DNA of 64,000 nucleotides from Palsa-744 sp963734815 (GTDB lineage: Bacteria; Actinomycetota; Thermoleophilia; Solirubrobacterales; Solirubrobacteraceae), in the NCBI GenBank assembly GCA_963734815.1, contig CAVTIH010000001.1, forward strand, positions 1,116,001 through 1,180,000. Reading direction: 5' to 3'. This document shows positions 57,342 to 64,000 of this stretch, piece after piece. The notes beneath the pieces are model-generated. The model saw only the letters and a list, made by a program, of their open reading frames with translations, ran no database searches and was not told the DNA's origin. Every line of letters begins with the position of its first letter. Within the stretch, counting starts at the first letter, position 1. The position numbers and the translations under genes were made by a program.

Positions 57342-59204
57342 ATGGGGTTTCGGGGTCGGTTCATCCGCTCGAGTATCGCGCCGCTGTTGGCGCCGAGCCT
57401 GGTTTGCGCGCGGTCAGGGTTGCGCCTCGCGCGCGTTTTCGCCGTGACCGCAGCGGCTTTGCTGTTCGTCGCTTTGCCGCAGGCCGCGTCGGCGTCGCTG
57501 TCTTGGTCCGGTCCGATCACGATCGACGAAGGCGACACCGGCATCGAAGGGTACGGGCTCAACGTCAACTACTACCTGTTGTCTGGGGTGGCGTGCCCGT
57601 CGACCAGCCAGTGCACCGCCGTCGATGCCCGCGGGCAGGAGCTGACGTTTGACCCGGCTTCGCCAGGGACCCCGACGCCGACCACGATCAGCAACGGCTA
57701 CCCCGCCGGCTACAACATGGTGGGCGGCAACTACTACCCCGCTGGCAACTACGGCCTCGAAGCGGTGGCTTGCCCGTCGACCAGCCAGTGCACCGCCGTC
57801 GAGTGGGACTACCTGGAACCCCCATATGTCGGACGGCAGGTGACGTTTGACCCCGAGACCGGTTTGGTGATCACGGCGCCGACCACGATCGACGACAACG
57901 GCGGCACCATGAAGGCGGTGGCGTGCCCGTCGACCAGCCAGTGCACCGCCGTCGACTATGTCGGGAACGAGGTAACGTTCGACCCGAACTCGCCCGGGAC
58001 CCCGACCACGACCACCATCGGCACCGCCATCCTGCAGGGGGTGGCGTGCCCGTCGACCAGCCAGTGCACAGCAGTCTACGCCACACGCAATGGGGGCGGG
58101 AACGAGGTAACGTTTGACCCGAACTCGCCCGGGACCCCGACGCCGACAACGATCGACGCAGTCACCTTCCTCGACGCGGTGGCGTGTCCGTCGACCAGCC
58201 AGTGCACCGCCGTCGACGAAGACGGGAACCAGGTGACGTTTGATCCGACCTCGCCGGGGACCGTGACGCCGACAACGATCGACGCAGTTACCGGCCTCGA
58301 CGCGGTGGCGTGTCCGTCGACCAGCCAGTGCACCGCCGTCGACCATGCCGGGTACCAGGTGACGTTTGATCCGACCTCGCCGGGGACGCCGACCAGGACC
58401 GTCCTCGACGACGATGGCTTCTTCGAAGGCGGCACCAACTACCTGTCCGGGGTGGCGTGCCCGTCGGTCGCGTTGTGCGTGGTCGTGGGCTACGGGGATG
58501 TGTTCGTCGGACAGGAATCGGTTGTCGCGCCGCCTGCGAACAGTTCGCCGCCGGTGATCTCCGGGACCGTCAAGGTCGGGCAGACGCTTTCGACTTCCAC
58601 GGGGACGTGGTCGGGTACCGCGCCGATCTCATACAGCTACAGGTGGGCCCGCTGCTCGTCGAGCTGCTCGGCCATCAGCGGCGCCGCCGCGAGCAGCTAC
58701 ACGCCAACCAGCGGCGACGTAGGGCAAAAGATCTCCGTCGTCGTGACGGCGACCAACACTGCGGGCAGCGCGCAAGCAGGCGCCGCTGACGTGGGCCCGG
58801 TGGTCGTCTCGCCGTCGGGGCCGAGCTCGGCGGAAGTCAAGGCGGCGCTATCGAAGGTCCTCAAGCCTTCAGGCAAGACCGCGACGACCAAGGCGATCAT
58901 CAAGAGCGGCGGCTTCTCGTTCTCGTTCAGCGTGCCGAGCGCCGGCAAGCTCGTGATCGACTGGTACTACCTACCATCCGGCGCGAAGCTCGCCAAGAAG
59001 GCGAAGCGGAAGCCGGTGCTCGTCGGCGCTGGTCAACGAACGTTCTCAGCTGCCGGGACGGCGATGATCAAGATCAAGCTCACCGCCGCAGGCAAGAGCC
59101 TGCTCAAGCACGCCACGCAGCTCAACCTGACCGCGAAGGGCACCTTCACGCCGCCCGGCATGACGGCGATCACCGCGACGAGGACCTTCGTGCTGAAACG
59201 GTAG
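57342..59204 (+). CDS. Secreted seven-repeat protein with Ig-like domain
   Basis: 620 residues. A long signal region (LARVFAVTAAALLFVALPQAASA) ends near 50. Then seven repeats of about 42 residues with the core VACPSTSQCTAVD...G..VTFDP.SPGTPTPTTI (the last is degenerate: VACPSVALCVVVG), each with a Cys pair. An Ig-like domain follows (PPVISGTVKVGQTLSTSTGTWSGTAP...YRWARC...SYTPTSGDVGQKISVVVTATN) and a C-terminal beta module of a kind often seen in this lineage. Seven repeats suggest a propeller. ATG 57342 has AGGGAAG upstream. Role: probably surface-exposed binding; ligand unknown. Confidence 0.78.
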   Translation: MGFRGRFIRSSIAPLLAPSLVCARSGLRLARVFAVTAAALLFVALPQAASASLSWSGPITIDEGDTGIEGYGLNVNYYLLSGVACPSTSQCTAVDARGQELTFDPASPGTPTPTTISNGYPAGYNMVGGNYYPAGNYGLEAVACPSTSQCTAVEWDYLEPPYVGRQVTFDPETGLVITAPTTIDDNGGTMKAVACPSTSQCTAVDYVGNEVTFDPNSPGTPTTTTIGTAILQGVACPSTSQCTAVYATRNGGGNEVTFDPNSPGTPTPTTIDAVTFLDAVACPSTSQCTAVDEDGNQVTFDPTSPGTVTPTTIDAVTGLDAVACPSTSQCTAVDHAGYQVTFDPTSPGTPTRTVLDDDGFFEGGTNYLSGVACPSVALCVVVGYGDVFVGQESVVAPPANSSPPVISGTVKVGQTLSTSTGTWSGTAPISYSYRWARCSSSCSAISGAAASSYTPTSGDVGQKISVVVTATNTAGSAQAGAADVGPVVVSPSGPSSAEVKAALSKVLKPSGKTATTKAIIKSGGFSFSFSVPSAGKLVIDWYYLPSGAKLAKKAKRKPVLVGAGQRTFSAAGTAMIKIKLTAAGKSLLKHATQLNLTAKGTFTPPGMTAITATRTFVLKR

Positions 59205-59530
59205 GCCCACGATGCTTTCGCCAGGAGTAGCTAAACACCGGGACGGTGGATACCCAGCGAAGGTAGGCAAGAAGACCAGCAAGAAGAACCTCCCGACCCC
59301 GCTTCACCTACAACTGATTTGCCCCAGCCGGAATACTGGCTCATGCTAACCGTTGCTCCCGCAGGCAGCTGCGCTAGCGTTTTGCTCAGCGAGCGAGCGT
59401 CCAGGTACGGCCCCCGCTCACGCCTGGATTGGACGAATCCCGGGTACGAACTGCCGTCGAACTTGTGCTCCTGCCTCCCGATGCGGAAGCAGGCGTTCTG
59501 CGAGCGCCGGACGATGCGCTCCGAGTTCTC
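59205..59530. other. 326-bp gap without a recognised gene
   Basis: Between the repeat-protein stop and the end of the convergent PIN-like gene. No convincing ORF, tRNA or strong hairpin was seen. Base composition is lower in GC than in core genes. Confidence 0.4.
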
Positions 59531-61438
59531 TTAGCGTTCACCGGATAGCCGCTTGAGAGCGTCCAGCGCGACTTGCTCCAAATAAGACCCGACTCGTGTT
59601 GCCACCGACTTGATTGACGCGCCCCACACCGCGCCAGCGATTCCCAACCCCACGCCGATGGCTAGGACCGCGAAGCGCGCAACGCCCGACAAGCCAAACG
59701 TCCCGAATGCACCGAACACGATCAGCGCGACTGCCGGGATGAGCAGGCAGAGGAACGTCACGCGGTACGTCAAGCGTCCGATCCCCCGGGCAAATCGCTG
59801 GTTCGCTTCGGACCTCTGCGATAGCACTGCCTCCGCCTCTTTACGCCTTGATCGCTCACGCTCGACCTCTGCGCGGAGATCTGCAGTCTTCATCTCCTCG
59901 GCGCGTCTCAACACCTCCATTGCAGTGCCCTCGGTGTACGCCTCGTCGTCACCGAGCGTCAGGTCCATGAGCGCGCTGCGCGACTCTTGCGCAAGCATGA
60001 GGAAGTGAGCATCCTCTTCCGAAATCTCACCGGTTGAACGCAGTTTGTCGATCTCGGCGTTGTATGCCTTCCACAAGCGGGCGCCTGGGTTCATCGCCAC
60101 AAATGCATCAGCGAGAATGAGTTGCTTAGGGAGGTCGGGCGCGTCGAGCGGGCGACGTAGCCACATGAGGGTCGTAAACGCACCCGCGTGAACGCAGTTT
60201 GGAATCGCAGTAAGCGACGAAGCCCTCTGGTGAAAGAACTCTGCACTGGCTCGTACCAATCCTGAATTGCCTGTGACAAACACGGCGCTTGTCCGCTCCA
60301 GCGCCCGCGGGTCCCTTCCTCGCCGAAGACGGTGGATCGCGGTCACAGCATCCAGATCAATTGAGAGAGCGCGTGGGTTTCTGTCGTAGCCGATTTTGGA
60401 CTTCAAGATGGTTTCAAATCGACCCTCGTCGGTAGTCAGCCGCGTGCTCGCTGGCGGACGCTCGACGGGTTGAATCCCCAGGTGAAGCAAGTCCCGTTCT
60501 AGTCGCGTTGACATCAACTTGATGTCGCTGCGCGTCCTTCCGCTGCGAAGGAGATACGCAACGACGTTTCCGTAAAACCAGCTGGTCACGGACCCAGTCG
60601 AGACACGTTCGGCAGCGGCACTGAGGATTTGCTGGGCCTCTCCGACACCGTCGGTGAAGCAGCGAAGTATCGCACCTTGCGACTTCAGCAAGTCTACCAT
60701 CTCCCGAAATGGCGCTGCGACCTCGTCACCACTGTAGCCAAGCACCCAGAGCAAGATCGGCCCATCAAGATAGACCTCGAAGCCGCCCAACTCGTGTGGC
60801 GTCTGGTCGAATCCATTGCCAAGGTACGCAGCGTCGGCAAGCATCTTGCCCTTCACTGCGATCTCGAGCAACGAGAACGCCTCGGGTTCCGCATCGACCG
60901 CATGGAGCGCGAATCGATGGACGATGTAGCCGTCGCCGGTGACGTCGTCATACTCGTTTGAGAGTTTTCGGCCTGCCACCATCGCCGCGAGGACGTCGGT
61001 TGAGTAATCCTCCAAGTAAGTCATCAGGAGGGCCGTCGCGTGATCCTTGTCCCACTCGCGATCGAACTCCGAACGGGCAAACGCCGACACGGCGTTCACC
61101 AGTGCTCTCAGTTGGCGGAGAGCCTCCGCGCGACGCGGCGAAAGATCCGCATCCGCGAGCGCCTCGCGGTTGATCTGGTAGATGCCGTGGGTCAGTTTTA
61201 CGGTGCCGCGTCGCTCCTCGTGCTTGAGAAGCGTTTTGACAATGGCGTGCGGAAGATCCAACCCAAAATCCCCGGCGATGCCATCCTTGATTTCCGGAGT
61301 TGAAACGACGTCTGTCTGAGCATGGAACAGGCAATGTCTGACGAACGGAGCAAAGTTCTCGACGAAGCTCTGATGCTCGTCGAAGTCAGTGAGGCCCTGG
61401 TGGTAACGATCGCTTTGTTCGCCATCCGTGCAAGCCAT
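59531..61438 (-). CDS. PIN-like, membrane-anchored protein of unknown function
   Basis: 635 residues from ATG 61438 (the frame opens up to 61531). The N-terminus resembles a winged helix (STPEIKDGIAGDFGLDLPHAIVKTLLKHEERRGTVKLTHGIYQ). The middle has VYLDGPILLWVLGYSGDE and later SAVFVTGNSGLVRASAEFF, the beta-strand/Asp and TxN/D positions of PIN-type RNase folds. A coiled coil (RAEEMKTADLRAEVERERSRRKEAEAVL) leads to two C-terminal transmembrane helices. GC content is below that of the surroundings. The layout fits a membrane-tethered defence effector, but the evidence is structural analogy only. Confidence 0.6.
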   Translation of the reverse strand: MACTDGEQSDRYHQGLTDFDEHQSFVENFAPFVRHCLFHAQTDVVSTPEIKDGIAGDFGLDLPHAIVKTLLKHEERRGTVKLTHGIYQINREALADADLSPRRAEALRQLRALVNAVSAFARSEFDREWDKDHATALLMTYLEDYSTDVLAAMVAGRKLSNEYDDVTGDGYIVHRFALHAVDAEPEAFSLLEIAVKGKMLADAAYLGNGFDQTPHELGGFEVYLDGPILLWVLGYSGDEVAAPFREMVDLLKSQGAILRCFTDGVGEAQQILSAAAERVSTGSVTSWFYGNVVAYLLRSGRTRSDIKLMSTRLERDLLHLGIQPVERPPASTRLTTDEGRFETILKSKIGYDRNPRALSIDLDAVTAIHRLRRGRDPRALERTSAVFVTGNSGLVRASAEFFHQRASSLTAIPNCVHAGAFTTLMWLRRPLDAPDLPKQLILADAFVAMNPGARLWKAYNAEIDKLRSTGEISEEDAHFLMLAQESRSALMDLTLGDDEAYTEGTAMEVLRRAEEMKTADLRAEVERERSRRKEAEAVLSQRSEANQRFARGIGRLTYRVTFLCLLIPAVALIVFGAFGTFGLSGVARFAVLAIGVGLGIAGAVWGASIKSVATRVGSYLEQVALDALKRLSGER

Positions 61439-61685
61439 AGTGGCAGCGCTACCGGCGTCGGGGCGGCTGAGATCCTCTGTGCTTTCTCGTGGATGCGAGC
61501 GCGCTGGTGACGACCGCTCGCGCCGTCGCAACGGACGAAGACCGAATTTGGGCCAGGGTCAGGCACGCGCTTCCGCCTTGCCCGGCGCAAGCGGGGTGTA
61601 CGGCTCGGGTCGACGCGCTCGTAAGCTTCTGATATGACGCGTCGCGTTGCCTCCACGCAGTCGACGCCCAACCTATCCTCGAACG

Positions 61686-62378
61686 ATGTGCGGCCGCTAC
61701 ACGAACACCGCGGGCGTGGAAGAACTCAACGCCCGTCTCCGCGTCTCGATACCCACGACCGAGGGCACACGCCGCTACAACATCGCGCCGACCGAGCAGG
61801 TCCTCGCGGTCGTGGCCGCGTACGGTGAGCCTGAAGCGCGCCTGCTGCGTTGGGGCCTGATCCCACCGTGGGCGAAAGACCTCAAGCGCGGCGCGAAGCT
61901 GATCAACGCGCGCGTGGAGACGGTGGCGCTGCGCTCGCCGTTCCGCGCGCTGATCCCGAAGGCGTCGAGGCGGGCGCTGCAAGTCGCGGACGGGTACTTC
62001 GAGTGGTTGGCGCCGGAGCACCAGCGTCGTGGCGAGCCGCGCCAGCCCTTCTACTTCCAGGTGGACAGAGGCGAGCCGTTCGCGTTCGCGGCGTTGTGGA
62101 CGTCGGCGAAGGTCGCCGGCGAGTGGATCGACAGCGTCACGTTGCTCACCTGCGAGGCGAGCAACCCGGTGGCGGCGGCGATCCACGACCGCATGCCGGT
62201 GATCCTCGCCGACGAGGGTGTGAGGCGGGCTTGGCTTGACCCGAGGCTCGACGCACAGGACGCCCTGTCGCTCTGTCAGCCGCTGCCGGCGGGGCGGCTG
62301 ACGGCGCGGCCCGCGAACCCGGCGCTCAACCGCCCCGACCCTGATGCGGAGGGGCCGGAGCTGCTCGTGGCGCCGTAG
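61686..62378 (+). CDS. SOS response-associated (SRAP/HMCES-type) protein
   Basis: 230 residues. It starts MCGRYTNT with catalytic Cys2 exposed after Met removal. RRYNIAPTEQVLAVV, RWGLIPPWAKD, INARVETVALRSPFRALIPKASRRALQVADGYFEWL and DRMPVILAD are SRAP signatures (Asn, Glu and His active residues included). The YedK/HMCES family forms a thiazolidine crosslink with abasic sites in single-stranded DNA, protecting them. ATG 61686. Cytoplasmic. Confidence 0.93.
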   Translation: MCGRYTNTAGVEELNARLRVSIPTTEGTRRYNIAPTEQVLAVVAAYGEPEARLLRWGLIPPWAKDLKRGAKLINARVETVALRSPFRALIPKASRRALQVADGYFEWLAPEHQRRGEPRQPFYFQVDRGEPFAFAALWTSAKVAGEWIDSVTLLTCEASNPVAAAIHDRMPVILADEGVRRAWLDPRLDAQDALSLCQPLPAGRLTARPANPALNRPDPDAEGPELLVAP

Positions 62379-62444
62379 TCGTGGCGCCCGCCGCGCTGAT
62401 GCGCGACCGCGAGGAGGGAGCGGTGCCGGCGGTTAGCGACGCTC

Positions 62445-63092
62445 TCAACCCGACGGTGCGAGGAGGGTGGCGAGCTCGGTGGGGGTGCGGGCGAGCGCGT
62501 CGACTCCGGCGGTGAGCAGCTCCTCTTCTGAGCCGATGCCCCAGAGAACGCCGATGGTGCGGATGTGGTGCTCGTGGGCGGCTGCGATGTCGTGCTTGCG
62601 ATCGCCGACCATGACCGGCCGCGCATCGGGCGGGAGCGCCTGCATCGCGCGTGCGACTGTGACGGCCTTGTGCTCGTTCTCGCTGTCAAGCTCGGGGCCG
62701 ATCACCGCGGCGAAGAACCCGCGCAGGTGTAGAGCGTCAAGCAAAGGCTCGGCCAGCGCACGCGGCTTGGAGGTGGCGATGACCAGCGGCAGGTGCTCCG
62801 CGAGCTTGTTGAGGATCGCGCGGATGCCGGGGAATACGGTCGTCTCGCCGGCGGCAAGCTCGCGGTAGCGCGCGCGATAGGAGTCAACACATGGCTGAAC
62901 GAGTGACTCCTCGCCGACCAGCGCGCGAAACGTGCGGTGCAGGGGAGGGCCGAGGTGCCGGTGCAGCTCACGCTCCGGCCTCGCGGCCAGCCCGTTTGAC
63001 GTAAGCGCGTGGTTGACGGCGCGCGCGAATGGCACGCGTGAGTCAACGAGAACGCCGTCGAGGTCGAACAGCACAGCGTCGTGGTCGGTCAT
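62445..63092 (-). CDS. HAD-superfamily hydrolase, phosphoglycolate phosphatase-like
   Basis: A 215-residue HAD phosphatase. Motif I FDLDGVLVD (Asp nucleophile at 10, acid at 12), motif II VIATSKP, motif III Lys in the K-P-R region and motif IV GDRKHDIAAAHEHH. The cap inserted after motif I is C1-type, as in Gph and PpaX. It probably dephosphorylates a small sugar phosphate or phosphoglycolate. ATG 63092. It is convergent to the SRAP gene. Confidence 0.88.
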   Translation of the reverse strand: MTDHDAVLFDLDGVLVDSRVPFARAVNHALTSNGLAARPERELHRHLGPPLHRTFRALVGEESLVQPCVDSYRARYRELAAGETTVFPGIRAILNKLAEHLPLVIATSKPRALAEPLLDALHLRGFFAAVIGPELDSENEHKAVTVARAMQALPPDARPVMVGDRKHDIAAAHEHHIRTIGVLWGIGSEEELLTAGVDALARTPTELATLLAPSG

Positions 63093-63220
63093 CGCGGCAG
63101 ATCATGACCGTCTGCCGGCGGGATGTGCGCCCGGTCTCGCGGGGACGGCGAGCATCGATTCGATCATCCTCTACCAGGATTTTGGGATCGTCCGCGCGCC
63201 GCATCGCCAGGACAGCCGCC

Positions 63221-63505
63221 TGGTCGCGGGCCCTCCGTGGCCCGCGACCAGCCGAAGCGTGCTTCCCGACGAACTGCAGACGTTAGGGTCGATCGTCCGC
63301 CGCTCCCCAGCCAGGCTGGCGCCTGGCTGGGGGCCCCGAGCGCGGCGGATCGCAGTCCCCCGGCCCCCGCCGCGTGTAGCGTGTCACACCCTGTCAACCC
63401 ACAGGGGGTGTGACAGGGTGTGCAGCGGGTGCCGGGCCGGGGGCCGGCCGACTGCTCGATCGACGGATGGGGTGGCGGGGGTGGAGGACCCCACCGACGG
63501 GGTCC
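63221..63505. repeat. Cluster of four perfect hairpins
   Basis: Stem 1: 63221-63232 with 63239-63250 (12 bp, 6-nt loop). Stem 2: 63305-63315 with 63322-63332 (11 bp, 6-nt loop). Stem 3: 63385-63396 with 63411-63422 (12 bp, 14-nt loop). Stem 4: 63486-63492 with 63499-63505 (7 bp, 6-nt loop). They fill the 480-bp gap between the HAD gene and the small membrane gene. No poly-T follows, so they are not classical terminators. Confidence 0.8.
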
Positions 63506-63572
63506 CACGCCGGGCTCCAGAATCACGCACCGACGACAATTGTATGACCGATCCGGGTGGGAAACTGAACAG

Positions 63573-63944
63573 ATGCCCCTCGACTTCGCCATCCCGCTCG
63601 CCGCGGCCGGCCCGCTCGCCGGCGTGATCTGCGTGCTCGGCCTGGTGGCCGTGGCGGGATGGGTCGCCTGGCGCTTCGGGCCGACCCTGGCGCGCGTCAC
63701 GGGCTGGTGCTCGTGGTGGGTGGCGTGGGCATGCGGAAGCCAGGGCGGCTACGGCTACTGCATCGCGTTCGTCGTGCTCGGCGCGGTCGCGTGGGGAGGA
63801 GGCACGCTCTGGTGCGCCAGGCGCCGGGGACGCTGGCCTTCGGTGCTCTCCGAGCGACTGTTCACCTGCGTGCTCGGCAACCGCAGCCCACTTACGCGGC
63901 TCGAGATCCCCGCTGTCGTGATCTTCCCACGCCGGCGCCGCTGA
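63573..63944 (+). CDS. Small membrane protein, unknown function
   Basis: 123 residues with two predicted helices: LAGVICVLGLVAVAGWVAWRF and GYCIAFVVLGAVAWGGGTLWC, then a basic tail. Three or four cysteines and tryptophans cluster in the loop (TGWCSWWVAWACGSQ). ATG 63573 with GGTGGGAAA upstream. It follows the hairpin cluster, and a frameshifted partial copy exists at 56896. No known family; possibly part of a repeated or mobile local unit. Confidence 0.55.
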   Translation: MPLDFAIPLAAAGPLAGVICVLGLVAVAGWVAWRFGPTLARVTGWCSWWVAWACGSQGGYGYCIAFVVLGAVAWGGGTLWCARRRGRWPSVLSERLFTCVLGNRSPLTRLEIPAVVIFPRRRR

Positions 63945-64000
63945 CCCGCGTCGCACCCGAGCGCTCGACCCCGCGCGCTCCGCCACACGACGCTCGCCCA

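Noticed and set aside
63384..63986. A 200-codon minus-strand frame over the small membrane gene
   Set aside because: Arg/Ala/Pro-rich mirror frame of the + strand gene with its two clear membrane helices.

Overview
The window is high-GC DNA with dense, often four-base-overlapping genes. Gene content and order (polA, rpsA with a long acidic tail, coaE, a lytic transglycosylase, uvrB, a DivIVA-type protein, CydDC, an F420/FMN-type PPOX oxidoreductase, DUF7144/DUF6325/SHOCT proteins) point to an actinobacterium, most likely of the Thermoleophilia/Solirubrobacterales. This placement is inferred from gene families and layout, not from a marker search.

Layout. 1-6.6 kb: an MFS exporter cut by the window edge, then a small envelope or stress cluster (DUF7144, SHOCT, DUF6325, HdeD-like, a 113-residue protein) next to a 967-residue MalT/LAL-type LuxR regulator. 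Four copies of one palindrome, GGGTGA-N7-TCAYCC, stand in front of three of these transcription units and suggest a local regulon. 6.8-11.6 kb: cydD, cydC and trxB, a thiol-redox set. 11.6-15.8 kb: two fatty-acid beta-oxidation enzymes and glycyl-tRNA synthetase. 16.0-16.25 kb: an unannotated candidate structured RNA with a canonical intrinsic terminator. 16.3-19.2 kb: Rossmann protein, NUDIX hydrolase, OsmC, DUF1015.

19.38-34 kb is an accessory region. A tRNA-Pro(TGG) is followed by repeated arm-like sites, a frameshifted tyrosine integrase, an excisionase-like gene, two DNA methyltransferases with no visible restriction enzyme, DUF3560, a truncated CYTH protein, an SGNH hydrolase, acetyltransferases and a PD-(D/E)XK-like protein. 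A short repeat of the tRNA 3' end and one more arm-like site near 30.9-31.0 kb mark the probable far end. Four toxin-antitoxin loci lie between 30.3 and 34.0 kb: RelE-type, AbiE with a truncated toxin gene, AbrB/PIN, and an uncharacterised toxin with a CopG-type partner. An IS3 scrap lies among them.

34-56.5 kb is mostly core genome: membrane proteins, a branched-chain-type binding protein, a TIGR01777 oxidoreductase, malic enzyme, polA, a MocR regulator divergent from an FAD oxidoreductase, a Phd/PIN pair, rpsA-coaE-transglycosylase, an RCC1-type secreted protein, uvrB and a DivIVA-like protein. 56.5-64 kb starts with a tRNA-Glu(TTC) that has a 31-nt D-loop. It then holds decayed sequence, a secreted seven-repeat protein, a 635-residue PIN-like membrane-anchored protein of unknown function, an SRAP (HMCES/YedK) gene, a HAD phosphatase, a cluster of perfect hairpins and a small membrane protein. 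A decayed partial copy of that small gene lies near 56.9 kb.
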